Assembly: GCA_022749845.1 (NCBI GenBank)
Contig: JAKIWX010000010.1
Span: forward strand, 1-36,495
Direction: 5' to 3'
DNA length: 36,495 nucleotides
Origin: Thermoplasmata archaeon
Lineage (GTDB): Archaea > Thermoplasmatota > Thermoplasmata > Lutacidiplasmatales > UBA184
Shown: piece by piece, positions 17,022 to 26,627 of the stretch
Layout: each line of letters starts with the position of its first letter
Numbering within the stretch: position 1 is the first letter of the stretch
The notes under the pieces: generated by a model
Databases searched by the model: none
What the model saw: the letters and a program-made list of their open reading frames with translations, nothing else
What the model was told of the DNA's origin: nothing
Translations under genes and position numbers: made by a program

Positions 17022-17782
17022 GCTTCCGTTCGCAGGCGTACGCGGCGCTGCGCATCTGCTACTTCAACGGCATCATGCCGCTCTGGCGCTCGCCGCTGCT
17101 CATCGGGGCGGTGTTCCTCACGCCGTTCAGCTTCCTGTTCTTCCTCTACGTCATCGCCCCGCGCGCGCTGTTTCCGTTCGGGGTCGTGGGGGGCGTGCTG
17201 TTCACGGCGCTCTTCACGGGGAACGGCATGCTGAACGACTGCGCCTACCTCCGGCTCGAGCGCCAGCTGCAACAGGTGTACGTCGCGAGCCCCGTACGGT
17301 CGCTCACCTACATCCTCGGGATGGCGCTCAGCGAGCTCGCCTTCGCGCTCCCCGCGATGGTGCTCTTCCTCGGGATCCTCCTTGTCGTCCACCCGTTCGG
17401 GGCGCTCGCGTTCGCGGCGCTGGTGGGTGTGGTGCTCCTCACCTGGCTGATGGCCTGCACGCTCGGCTTCTTCGTCTCGACCCTCTTCCAGCAGCTCCGG
17501 GAGATCTGGCCGCTCGGCACGCTCATCTTCTCGACCCTCTCCGTCCTCCCCCCCATCTTCTACCCGGCGACGGTCATTCCGAAGCAGTGGCAGTGGGTCG
17601 CCTACCTCGCCCCCTCCACCTACGCGGGGCAGCTCGCCGACGGGGTCGTCGGACTCGGGGGCGGCATCACGACGAGCGTGGCGTTCCTCAACACGCCGCT
17701 CTTCGACCTAGTGGGACTCGGCGCGATTACCCTCCTCCTCGCCGCGGCCGCCACCTACTTCGCCCGCTGGCGAGAGCGGTAA
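17018..17782 (+). CDS. ABC-2 type transporter permease
   Basis: Polytopic 254-aa protein; ATG overlaps the ATPase stop (ATGA at 17018-17021). Confidence 0.9.
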   Translation: MSFRSQAYAALRICYFNGIMPLWRSPLLIGAVFLTPFSFLFFLYVIAPRALFPFGVVGGVLFTALFTGNGMLNDCAYLRLERQLQQVYVASPVRSLTYILGMALSELAFALPAMVLFLGILLVVHPFGALAFAALVGVVLLTWLMACTLGFFVSTLFQQLREIWPLGTLIFSTLSVLPPIFYPATVIPKQWQWVAYLAPSTYAGQLADGVVGLGGGITTSVAFLNTPLFDLVGLGAITLLLAAAATYFARWRER

Positions 17783-17834
17783 GCGCCTCCCGCCTTCTCT
17801 CGCGGGGCGTGAGCTTCAAGGCCCGGCGCCCCCT

Positions 17835-19274
17835 GTGTCCAGTGTACCCTTGGGGGGGATCCAACTGAAGCGCGAACTCGTCGCCGTGCTTGTCGTGCTG
17901 TTGCTGCTCCTCGCCGGCCTTTCCTTTTACCTCCTGCTCCGAGTGGTCCCGAGTAACCCCGGCGGAAGCCCCTCTCCCGTCGCCAGTTGTAGCGGGTCCC
18001 GCTACACGCCCTCACCCAGGGGTGGTCCCCTGGCGAACTGGACAACCTACCACGGGGACAACGTGCGCTCGGGCGCCGAGCCCGGGGTGAACGTGAGCGC
18101 GGTCCACCCCGGCTGGGCCGCCCCCACCGCGGTGGACGCCGACGTGTACGCGGAGCCGCTCCTCTGCGGGGGCACCGTCTACGTCGCTACCGAGAACAAC
18201 TCGGTGTACGCGCTCAACGCTTACACCGGCGCCCTCGAGTGGCGAACGAACCTGGGCACACCCGTCGACGGTTCGACCCTCTCGTGCGGGGATATCAACC
18301 CGACAGGGATCACCGGCACCCCCGTCATCGACCCTGGGACGCTCACGCTCTACGTCGTCGCGTTCCTCCCACCCGACCGGCACGTCTTGTTTGGCCTGTC
18401 GCTCGCGAACGGCAGCGTCCTCTCCCACTACGCGGCCGACCCGCCAGGTGCCAACCCCACCGTCGAGCAGGAGCGCGGGGCGCTCGCGCTCTCGAACGGG
18501 ATCGTCTACATCCCGTACGGCGGGCTCGCGGGGGACTGCGGCGCCTACCACGGCTGGGTGGTGGGGGTCCAGCCGAGCGCCCTCGGCACGATGACGAGCT
18601 TCGAGGTCCCCACCGGCCGTGCGGGGGGTATCTGGACCCCCTCGGGAATCACCGTCGCGCCGAACGGCGATCTGTACGTGAGCACGGGCAACAGCGATGC
18701 GGACGTGGCCTTCGACTACGGCGAGAGCGTCCTCGAACTCTCGCCGACGCTCCAGCTCCTCGGCTACTTCGCGCCCTCGAACTGGGCCCAGCTCAACCGC
18801 GGCGACACCGACGTCGGCTCCCTCGCGCCCACCCTGCTCCCGGACGGGGATGTCGTGCAGGTGGGCAAGGCCGGCGTCGGCTACCTGCTCTCCGGTAGCC
18901 ACCTCGGGGGGGTGGGAGGGGAGCTCTACAACGGGAGTGTCTGCGGCGGGGCCTACGGAGGCACCGCCCATGTCGGCGGAACGGTGCTCGTGCCGTGCGT
19001 GGACGGGCTCGTCGAGCTTGCGGTCGGCCCGAACTCCTTTTCCGTCCTCTGGCGCACCGCGAGTTTTGACGCCGGACCGCCCATCGTGACGGGCTCGGTC
19101 GTGTGGTCCATCAACATCCACGCGGGGCAACTCCTCGGATTCAACCTGACCACGGGCCACCCGCTGTACTCCTTCCCCCTCGGGTCCGTCGACCACTTCT
19201 GCACCCCGTCGGCCTCTCCCGTGGCGGTGTACGTGGCCACGAGCAGCCAGGTGGACGCCTTCGCTCTCACCTGA
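17835..19274 (+). CDS. Membrane-anchored PQQ-like beta-propeller repeat protein
   Basis: N-terminal TM (VAVLVVLLLLLAGLSFYLLL); blade motifs VYVATENNSVYALNAYTGALEWRTNLG, LYVSTGNSDADVAFDYGESVLELSPTLQLLG, VAVYVATSSQVDAFAL. GTG start. Confidence 0.85.
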   Translation: MSSVPLGGIQLKRELVAVLVVLLLLLAGLSFYLLLRVVPSNPGGSPSPVASCSGSRYTPSPRGGPLANWTTYHGDNVRSGAEPGVNVSAVHPGWAAPTAVDADVYAEPLLCGGTVYVATENNSVYALNAYTGALEWRTNLGTPVDGSTLSCGDINPTGITGTPVIDPGTLTLYVVAFLPPDRHVLFGLSLANGSVLSHYAADPPGANPTVEQERGALALSNGIVYIPYGGLAGDCGAYHGWVVGVQPSALGTMTSFEVPTGRAGGIWTPSGITVAPNGDLYVSTGNSDADVAFDYGESVLELSPTLQLLGYFAPSNWAQLNRGDTDVGSLAPTLLPDGDVVQVGKAGVGYLLSGSHLGGVGGELYNGSVCGGAYGGTAHVGGTVLVPCVDGLVELAVGPNSFSVLWRTASFDAGPPIVTGSVVWSINIHAGQLLGFNLTTGHPLYSFPLGSVDHFCTPSASPVAVYVATSSQVDAFALT

Positions 19275-19310
19275 GACAGGTTCTCTCGCGGTTACGCAAC
19301 GTCGCTCCGG

Positions 19311-20912
19311 CTACTCCGCTAGCGGAGGGACCGGAGAGGGAACGGGGGAGGGCGCTGTCGCGGACCGTCCACCGAGCCGGCCCGCGAGCTGGGGAAGATG
19401 GGCGAATTTCGGATGCCGCCGGGGCCCGAGAACCTCTTCGCCGAAGAATACGGCGATCGCGCCGACGAGGGTGATGGCCGCCGCGATCCAGAAGGCGTAC
19501 TGAAAGGCGAGGAGACTGGGGAGGTTCGTGCCCGCGAGCGGGCCGCTCGGGACGATCACTCCGGTCACGTAGGCGGCGAGGAGCGAACCCACGATGGGAG
19601 CGCCCACGCTCCCGCCGAGGTTCCGGAAGACGTTGTTCATAGCCGTCGCCTGGCCCATGTCCTTCGGGTCGACGCTCAGGACGAGCATGTTGATGATCGA
19701 CGCGTTGAGGAGCGCCATGCCGGCCCCCGTCACCGTCTCGTACAGCAGGCTCTGCTCGAGCGTCTGCGCCGCCGCTAGGAGCACGAAACCGACGGCGGTG
19801 AGCCCCGCCCCGGCGAGGGCGAGCGGCTTTACCCCGACCTTCGAGACGGCAACGCTCGCGAGGATCGCCACCCCCATCATCGAGAGCGCGAGCGGGACGA
19901 TGTCGATGCCGGCCTGGAGGATGTTCTGCGAGAACCCCCCCGAGACGGGCGGGAACTCGAACCGATAGATGAGAGCGAACAGCGCCATGTACATCCCGAG
20001 CCCCGCGACGGTGAGAACGGCGTTCGTGACGGCCACGTTCCGTTCCCGCAGGAGTCTCGGGTCGACGATCGGCTCGTGCCCCGCGCGGGTCCACCGCAGC
20101 TCCCACAGCACGAACGGGACGAGGAGGGCGAGCCCCACGCCCGCGAACCCGAGGGTGAGCGGAGAGCGCCAGCCCCAGGACTGCCCCTCCGAGAGGGCGG
20201 CGACGATGCCGGCGAGCGCACCCCCGAGGAGCGCCGCACCCCCGTAGTCGACGCGCGTGTTCGGTCGACGGTAGGTCGACTCCCGCACGAGGAGGAACAC
20301 GGCGACCGTGAGGAGGAGGACGACGGGGATCGCCGAGTGGTAGGTGTCGCGCCACCCGTAGCTCTGCGAGACGGCCGAGCCGACGGGCAGGCTGATCGCG
20401 AAGCCGATGCCGAACATGGCGCTCAGGATCCCCTGCGCCCGCGGCACGAGCTCCCGTGGGAACTCCTCGCGCACGAGGGACATGCCGAGGGGGAGGATCG
20501 TGAGGCCCACTCCCTGGACCGTCCGGGCCGCGAGCATGAACTCGAAGTTCGGCGAGAACCCCGTGACCGACACGGCGGAGGCGTAGGCGAGCATGACGCC
20601 CATCAACACCTTGCGCTTGCCGTAGATGTCGCCGAGCTTGCCGACGACGGGCGAGAGCGCCACCCCCGAGATCGCGTACGCCGAGATGACGAGGCTCACC
20701 TGCGCCGTGTCCACGTGGAAGTCGCTCTGGATCGTCGGGAGCGAGGGCGTGAGCATCCCCTCGACGTAGAGGACGACCATCACGATGCCGGCGAGGACGA
20801 GCATCACCCGGTTCGCGTACGCCCGGTCGAACGTCGCCATCGTCTTCGGGACCGGCGTGCCGGGGAGCGCGCCGCCCGTCGTGGTGTCGGGGAGGCGGCC
20901 GGTCTCGGGCAC
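19311..20912 (-). CDS. MFS drug-exporter family transporter (DHA2/EmrB-like)
   Basis: 533-aa polytopic protein; LPTIQSDFHVDTAQVSLVISAYAISGVALSPVVGKLGDIYGKRKVLMGVM, the typical MFS loop motif. Confidence 0.92.
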   Translation of the reverse strand: MPETGRLPDTTTGGALPGTPVPKTMATFDRAYANRVMLVLAGIVMVVLYVEGMLTPSLPTIQSDFHVDTAQVSLVISAYAISGVALSPVVGKLGDIYGKRKVLMGVMLAYASAVSVTGFSPNFEFMLAARTVQGVGLTILPLGMSLVREEFPRELVPRAQGILSAMFGIGFAISLPVGSAVSQSYGWRDTYHSAIPVVLLLTVAVFLLVRESTYRRPNTRVDYGGAALLGGALAGIVAALSEGQSWGWRSPLTLGFAGVGLALLVPFVLWELRWTRAGHEPIVDPRLLRERNVAVTNAVLTVAGLGMYMALFALIYRFEFPPVSGGFSQNILQAGIDIVPLALSMMGVAILASVAVSKVGVKPLALAGAGLTAVGFVLLAAAQTLEQSLLYETVTGAGMALLNASIINMLVLSVDPKDMGQATAMNNVFRNLGGSVGAPIVGSLLAAYVTGVIVPSGPLAGTNLPSLLAFQYAFWIAAAITLVGAIAVFFGEEVLGPRRHPKFAHLPQLAGRLGGRSATAPSPVPSPVPPLAE

Positions 20913-20936
20913 GGAAGGGACCCTCTGCGGGAGTGC

Positions 20937-21836
20937 CTAGCTGAACTCCTCGCGCTCGAACGAGAGGAGCCCGAGGATGGCGGTGATGACGAAGTAGGCG
21001 ATCATGATCCCCACCCCTTCGGGGATGGTAGCGTTCGTCACGGTTTGGGTGATCTCCCCGCCCGGACCCGGTTGGGTGCAGGTGTGGGTGCCCGGCGCGC
21101 TCGCGCAGGAGGCGTTGAACACCCCGCCGATGATCGAGTCCGCGTAGGTGAGGATGTACCAGGGCGTGGTGTGCGCGAGGCCCTGGATCAGGGCCTGCAG
21201 GATCATGAACCCGAACAGGAACAGCACGGCGACGACGAGGGTCGCGTACGTGCTCGTCTTGAACAGCGAGCTGAACAGGAAGGTCGCCCCGAGGAGCGCG
21301 AGCAAGTAGACGACGGCGAGGACGAACGAGGCGCCGAAGTTGGCCGTGAACGCGCCGGCGCCGAAGTAGTAGGAGCCGTTCGCGAGGAGCACCAGCGCGA
21401 ACAGGACGACCGCGGTGAGCGCCGCGACGAAGGCGGCGATGTACTTCCCGACGTAGACGGTCGCGCGGCGGATCGGCTGGCCCATCAGGAAGTAGCCGGT
21501 CCGGTTCTGGAACTCCCCGGCGATCGCGTCCCCGCCGAAGATCACGCCGGCGAAGACGATCACGACCGTCACGCCGCTCCCCCACAGGGTCGAGTAGAAC
21601 GCGTCGGACCCCGAGAGGAAGGCGGCGGGTCGGTAGTAGCCGACGACCGCGGTGAGGATCGCCCCGATGATGGCCACGATGCTCATCATCAGGATGAACC
21701 GCCGCGAGAACAGGTAGTCGCGGAGCTGGTAGCGGGTGAGCTTGAGGGCCTGCTGCCAGCTGCGGAGCGGAGTGCGCTCGTGCTTGGCGGTGGGCGCGGG
21801 GACGGTCGTGGTGGCCGGGATCGCAGCTGCCGACAC
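20937..21836 (-). CDS. ABC-2 type transporter permease
   Basis: LRDYLFSRRFILMMSIVAIIGAILTAVVGYY...VVIVFAGVIFGGDAIAGEFQNRTGYFLMGQPIRR; polytopic. Confidence 0.9.
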   Translation of the reverse strand: MSAAAIPATTTVPAPTAKHERTPLRSWQQALKLTRYQLRDYLFSRRFILMMSIVAIIGAILTAVVGYYRPAAFLSGSDAFYSTLWGSGVTVVIVFAGVIFGGDAIAGEFQNRTGYFLMGQPIRRATVYVGKYIAAFVAALTAVVLFALVLLANGSYYFGAGAFTANFGASFVLAVVYLLALLGATFLFSSLFKTSTYATLVVAVLFLFGFMILQALIQGLAHTTPWYILTYADSIIGGVFNASCASAPGTHTCTQPGPGGEITQTVTNATIPEGVGIMIAYFVITAILGLLSFEREEFS

Positions 21837-21838
21837 CC

Positions 21839-22786
21839 TCAGTCCCCCTTCTCGATCTGGCTCAAGTAGACCTCTTCGAGGGCGCTCTTCGACTCGGTGA
21901 AGCTCACGAGCTCAAGCGCCTCGTCCGAGAGCTTCCGAAGGAGCCGTGCCTGGACCGCGGGGCCTCCCTTGAACTGGAGGCGGTAGCGCCGGGGATCGAG
22001 CTGCTCGACCTTCAGGAGGTCCGATTCCGCGGCGAGGCGGTCCGCAACGGTCCGCTCGGGCACGGGGCGCGCGAAGCTCGCGTCCACCGAGGAGTGCCCG
22101 GCCGAGAACTTGGCGGTGACGTTCTCGAGGGTGTCGTAGAAGAGCAGCTTCCCGTGGTTGATGAGGGCGACTTCGTCGCAGACGTCGGTGACCTCGGCGA
22201 GGATGTGGCTGCTCATGAAAATGAGGCGGTCGTGCTTCTTGAGGTCCCGCACGATGGAGCGCACCTCGGACATCCCCCGGGGGTCGAGCCCGGTCGCCGG
22301 TTCGTCGAGCACGACGATCTCGGGGTCGTGGACGAGCGCGGCCGCGATGTTGATCCGCTGTTTCATCCCTTTCGAGAACTTACCGACCTTCACGTGAGCC
22401 CACTCCGACATCTTTACCTCCGCGAGCACTGCAGGGATCCGTTCCTCCCGCTCGGTGCGGGACATGCCCCGCAGGTCGGCCACCATTTCGAGGGCCTGGG
22501 TCGGGCTGAGGGAGGGATAGACCTCCGGCGACTCGATGAGCACGCCCGCGGCCTCGAGCGCGCGCATGCGCTCGCGCTGCACCGAGATCCCGTTCAAGAA
22601 GCACTCCCCTTCCGTCGGGAAGATCATGTCGGTGAGGAGCTTGAGCGCCGTCGTCTTTCCCGCGCCGTTCGGGCCGAGGAAGCCGACGCACTTGCCCCCT
22701 TCGAGCTTGAGGTCGAGGCGGTCGAGCGCGGTGAAACTCCCGAAGCGCTTCGTGAGCGAGGTGAGCACGATGGAGGGTGCGGTCAT
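21839..22786 (-). CDS. ABC transporter ATP-binding protein
   Basis: GFLGPNGAGKTTALKLL (Walker A), KFSKGMKQRINIAAALVHDPEIVVLDEPATGLDPRG (signature and Walker B). Confidence 0.95.
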   Translation of the reverse strand: MTAPSIVLTSLTKRFGSFTALDRLDLKLEGGKCVGFLGPNGAGKTTALKLLTDMIFPTEGECFLNGISVQRERMRALEAAGVLIESPEVYPSLSPTQALEMVADLRGMSRTEREERIPAVLAEVKMSEWAHVKVGKFSKGMKQRINIAAALVHDPEIVVLDEPATGLDPRGMSEVRSIVRDLKKHDRLIFMSSHILAEVTDVCDEVALINHGKLLFYDTLENVTAKFSAGHSSVDASFARPVPERTVADRLAAESDLLKVEQLDPRRYRLQFKGGPAVQARLLRKLSDEALELVSFTESKSALEEVYLSQIEKGD

Positions 22787-22857
22787 TTACGTCCTACCTG
22801 ATAGTCAGCAGGCACGAAGAATGTATTTAGCGTATGCGGCGGACCCGGGTGCGTGCG

Positions 22858-23358
22858 TCAGCTTCGCTTGGATCTCGGTGCCTTCCTACGCTCCAAGTCA
22901 CGAAGGAGCGCCGCGGTCGCGACACGAAGCACCTGCGCGGAGGTCCGGAGCGCGGAGGACGTTGCCTCCGCGACCGCCCGGTCCATCCTCTCGAAAAAAG
23001 CTGCGCGGAAGGAGGCCAGGAGTCGCTTCCCCCGCGGGGTCAGCACGAGGAGGGATTCCCGCCGGTCCTCGAGCGAGCGAGTCCTCCGCAGCCAACCCGA
23101 AGCCTCCAGGGCATCGACGATCGGGGTCACGGTCTGAGGGCGGACCCCCAGGAGACCTGCGAGCGTCGACATGTTGGCCGCGGGATCCTTCGAAAGCCAC
23201 CGTAGGACGAAGAATTGAATGGGGGTGATCTTTAGGTCCCGGAACAGGCCCCGCTGCTCCTTCTGGAAGCAGTCGGAGAGCCCTTCGAGGGCAGCGACGA
23301 ACTCGCGGCTCGAGGAAGTCATTGAAGGGGCCGGACGAACTTCGTCTTCCCTGAACAT
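22858..23358 (-). CDS. MarR family transcriptional regulator
   Basis: LKITPIQFFVLRWLSKDPAANMSTLAGLLGVRPQTVTPIVDALEASGWLRRTRSLEDRRESLLVLTPRGKRLLASF. Confidence 0.92.
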   Translation of the reverse strand: MFREDEVRPAPSMTSSSREFVAALEGLSDCFQKEQRGLFRDLKITPIQFFVLRWLSKDPAANMSTLAGLLGVRPQTVTPIVDALEASGWLRRTRSLEDRRESLLVLTPRGKRLLASFRAAFFERMDRAVAEATSSALRTSAQVLRVATAALLRDLERRKAPRSKRS

Positions 23359-23726
23359 CAGCAGCCTCAGCGCAGATATGAGAGCATCGCGACGCCGTCC
23401 TTCCGCCGGTAGTAGATTCGAGCCTGCTCAAGCCATGAAGGCCTTCCCCTCGCAAGTTCCTCAGAGGTTTCGCACGGGATTGACTCGGCCACGAGGGACC
23501 GATCCGCAAACGCGGCAATCCGCTGCGGGACTCAGCACGCCGGCCCAGCTTCGTCCTATGCCCGTGTCGGGGGGGGCACCGCCCCACCGCGCCTGGCCGC
23601 GGCTCGGAGATTGCAGGGGAGGGTTGGCGGAGCACGTCAGCCGGGCCGTCGCAGAGCGCCGTGGGCCGACCAGGTGGGCGGGTGCGCCGCAAGAACCATG
23701 ACCCCCCCAATCCCGTCTCCCCGGCC

Positions 23727-24218
23727 ATGGGAGTTCTGACGGAGGAGATCCAACGATTCGTCCGCGAACAACGACTCGGCTACGTCGCGACGGTATCCGA
23801 GGATGGCTCGCCTAACGTCTCCCCGAAAGGCTCGCTCACGGTCCTCGACGAGAACAACCTCGTGTTCGCCGACATCGAGTCCCCGCACACCGTGCTCAAC
23901 CTCACGCAGAATCCCCGGACCGAGATCAACGTAGTCGACCCGCTCAGCCGGAGGGGGTATCGGTTCCGGGGCAAGGCGACGGTCCTGCACACGGGAACCA
24001 CCTACTGGAAGGTGCTCGAAATGTACCGCAGCGAGGGGGCCGATATCCGAAGGCTCCGCTCGGTCGTTCTGGTAGAGGTGGACCGGGTCGCCCCGCTCGT
24101 CTCCCCCGTCTACGTCCTCGACCTCGACGAGGAGGAGATTCGCGCGCTCTGGCAAGAGTACTACGCGAAGAGCCGCACGCGCACCGTCCTCGACCTCGTC
24201 CCGCCGCGGGATTTCTGA
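23727..24218 (+). CDS. Pyridoxamine 5'-phosphate oxidase-like FMN-binding family protein
   Basis: VREQRLGYVATVSEDGSPNVSPKGSLTVLDENNLVFADIESPHTVLNLTQNPRTEINVVDP. Confidence 0.88.
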   Translation: MGVLTEEIQRFVREQRLGYVATVSEDGSPNVSPKGSLTVLDENNLVFADIESPHTVLNLTQNPRTEINVVDPLSRRGYRFRGKATVLHTGTTYWKVLEMYRSEGADIRRLRSVVLVEVDRVAPLVSPVYVLDLDEEEIRALWQEYYAKSRTRTVLDLVPPRDF

Positions 24219-24301
24219 GCGTACGGCGGGCCCTGCGTCCCAGTGTCCAGCGAGCCTGAAGACCCCCGCCGCACTGGGTGCCTCGGGACCGTGCGCGAGC
24301 G

Positions 24302-24745
24302 ATGGGCGGGCTGATCGGGACCGGGGCGCCTTCGCTCTCGGATATCGTCCTCCTCTTCGAACTTACGATCGCCGCGCTTCTCCTCGCGGGGATCTTCGTC
24401 GTCCGTCGGGGCCACGTTCGGGCCCACATGTACCTGCAGAGCTCGGTCGTCCTCGTGAACCTCCCGGTCGTCCTCCTCTGGATGCTCCCGCAGTACCTCT
24501 CTCTCGTCCTGCCGGACCTCCTGAGCGAGTTCTCGAGCCCGAACTACTACGTACCTACCGCCATGCTGATCGCCGGGCTGCTCGCCGAGTCCCTGGGCGT
24601 GTTCATTCTGCTCGTGGCGGGGACGAACCTGATCCCCGAACGGTTCCGGTTCCGCCGCTACAAGCTGTGGATGCGGACCGAAGTGGCCCTCTGGTGGGGG
24701 GTCCTCCTCCTCGGGCTCTCGACCTACTACATCTGGTACGCCTAG
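24302..24745 (+). CDS. DUF420-like polytopic membrane protein
   Basis: FVVRRGHVRAHMYLQSSVVLVNLPVVLLWMLPQYL...RRYKLWMRTEVALWWGVLLLGLSTYYIWY; about four TM helices. The start could also be 24278. Confidence 0.7.
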   Translation: MGGLIGTGAPSLSDIVLLFELTIAALLLAGIFVVRRGHVRAHMYLQSSVVLVNLPVVLLWMLPQYLSLVLPDLLSEFSSPNYYVPTAMLIAGLLAESLGVFILLVAGTNLIPERFRFRRYKLWMRTEVALWWGVLLLGLSTYYIWYA

Positions 24746-24776
24746 GTTCCCCACCGGTTCCGAGGGGGGCGGCGGC

Positions 24777-25397
24777 TTAGTTCTTTGCGGATACGCCCAC
24801 GTTGCGGAGCAGGCGTAGGGATTCGGTCTTCGTGACCCACGTCACGCGCAGATACTCCCGCAGGTAACTGTCGGGCACGCCCAGTCTCCGGGCCTCGGCG
24901 ACGGAGAAGGCGTACGCCTCGATCTCGGTAGGCCGGTCGACGTACGGGACCTTGGGCCCGAGCCAGAGTGCCCGCCCCTGCCTTCGCTGCAGAATGTGCA
25001 GGAACTCGTGGATGACGTCCAGGTAGACGTCCATCGAAGGGCTGTTCACGAGATGGGCCCGTGCGACGACGATCTCGTCGTCGGTGCTCTCCACCATACG
25101 GAAGCCCGCGGCTCGGACCTCCGGCGGGGTCGTCGGTGGAGCTACGTACATCCAGCCCGGCCCGTCCACCAGATGGGCCCAGGTGCGCCGCGCGATCCTC
25201 AAGATCGCGGCATCGTCCCCGGGATATTTGCGGAACGGGACCGTTCTCTCGAGTCCGCGGAATACGGTGAGCAGAGGGAATCGCCCCGCCGGGGTGTCGC
25301 GCACGGGGCGGAACTCCCGCGGAGTGGGGTACTTGTCCTTCTTCCGTCGAGCGGAGACCACCGGCGGCAAGGTGCGCCTCGACCGTTCCTTGCTCAT
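24777..25397 (-). CDS. Putative small zinc metallopeptidase-like protein
   Basis: MDVYLDVIHEFLHILQRRQGRALWLGPKVPYVDRPTEIEAYAFSVAEARRLG: HExxH motif followed by a downstream E (TEIEAYAF). Confidence 0.65.
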   Translation of the reverse strand: MSKERSRRTLPPVVSARRKKDKYPTPREFRPVRDTPAGRFPLLTVFRGLERTVPFRKYPGDDAAILRIARRTWAHLVDGPGWMYVAPPTTPPEVRAAGFRMVESTDDEIVVARAHLVNSPSMDVYLDVIHEFLHILQRRQGRALWLGPKVPYVDRPTEIEAYAFSVAEARRLGVPDSYLREYLRVTWVTKTESLRLLRNVGVSAKN

Positions 25398-25475
25398 CGA
25401 GCTACCTTGTCCGCGCGAGACGAGCGCTCGTTCATGAAGTATTCTCGAGCTCTGCGAAGCGCACCCGCGGATTCC

Positions 25476-26414
25476 CTACGGCCACGCCTCGTCGAATCTC
25501 CTCTCCCGCCAATCGATCGCTTCCGGGGCCGGAAGGTCGCGGTCGAGTGTGGGGAGGTTGGCGAGGCGCTTCCCTTCCCAACCGAGGAGGTGGTTCGCGA
25601 GGGCTGATTCCCGGAACTCACGGTCGGGCGAGACCCTTACCTCGAGCTTTCCGTCGAACGTCCAGGCGAACCGGTCGAACAGAGCGTGATGATTCTTGCA
25701 GAGCAGCATGCCGTTTCGGAGGTCGGAGATGACGCCGCCGTCCTGGACCGGAATGATATGGGCGGCCTCGACGCCGACGACCTGACCCTTGACCCGGTAG
25801 CCGACCTGGCACAACGCGCACCGCTCGTGGTAGACGCGGCGGAGGGCCACCGAGAACCTCGAATCTCGCGCGATCCGCAGGGACTCCACCATGCTCGGCC
25901 CGTCCACCTGGAACGGGGAGAAGGTGGGAACGACTTCCTCCGGAATCGGCGCGCTGGTCCAGTCGATGGGCTCTCCCCTGAGCACGAAGTGCTCCCCGTC
26001 GTACGCCTCGACACGGGCTAACCCCAACACATCGTACGCTGTCCGTCCCAGAACGTCGGTGGTCTGGCGGAACACCCCGACGGGGGAACCCGTAGACTTG
26101 CAGGTGAGCAACGCCCGATTGGTGTCGAGAGTAAGATCCGTTTGTCCGTCGCGTCCTTCCGGCGCGTAGAGGAATGTCCAGGACCCGTCAGGTTGGAGGG
26201 ACAGCTCTTTGTCCGGATAGATGCCCCGACGAGTCTGGCGCACCCAGAGAGCCTGCTCGGCTCCTGCGGGCTTGTAGATCCCCTTCTGCCCTTGGAAGCC
26301 CTTGATCTGCCGCTGGAGATCCTCGCTCGTCAATACCTGCCCGTAGAGGTTGCGAATCAGTTGGAGTTGCTCCCGGAGCTTCGGGTCGGAAACCCGCTCG
26401 AGGGCATCTGCCAT
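25476..26414 (-). CDS. HNH endonuclease with N-terminal accessory (possible DNA-recognition) domain
   Basis: VYHERCALCQVGYRVKGQVVGVEAAHIIPVQDGGVISDLRNGMLLCKNHHALFD is a classic HNH. N-terminal IYKPAGAEQALWVRQTRRGIYPDK...NRALLTCKSTGSPVGVFRQ domain is of unverified type. Confidence 0.85.
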   Translation of the reverse strand: MADALERVSDPKLREQLQLIRNLYGQVLTSEDLQRQIKGFQGQKGIYKPAGAEQALWVRQTRRGIYPDKELSLQPDGSWTFLYAPEGRDGQTDLTLDTNRALLTCKSTGSPVGVFRQTTDVLGRTAYDVLGLARVEAYDGEHFVLRGEPIDWTSAPIPEEVVPTFSPFQVDGPSMVESLRIARDSRFSVALRRVYHERCALCQVGYRVKGQVVGVEAAHIIPVQDGGVISDLRNGMLLCKNHHALFDRFAWTFDGKLEVRVSPDREFRESALANHLLGWEGKRLANLPTLDRDLPAPEAIDWRERRFDEAWP

Positions 26415-26627
26415 CGACGCAGGATGGAAAGTTCCGAGATGAACGTATCGTGATGGTACCACCGGTAGCGCTCGCGGCGGGGTCGGAGCTGGCCCCAGGC
26501 GCCCCCAGAGCGTCCGATGGACGTCCTTGCTTCGAGCTACCCAACCCGCCCCTAACCCTGTTGGGCCGCGAGAGCGTGCCTGACCGATTCGACCCGAGAC
26601 GGGACCGCAGTCACCGTTCACTCGCCG

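Noticed and set aside
19267-21585. 772-aa minus-strand ORF and 597-aa plus-strand ORF (20076..21869) over the MFS/ABC genes
   Set aside because: Highly charged, Arg/His/Asp-rich shadow frames of the clear MFS and ABC permease genes.
23359-23726. Plus-strand ORF 23219..23701 in the gap between MarR and the pyridoxamine-oxidase-like gene
   Set aside because: Mostly antisense to marR and then low-complexity; no motif. The gap is more likely promoter/UTR sequence.
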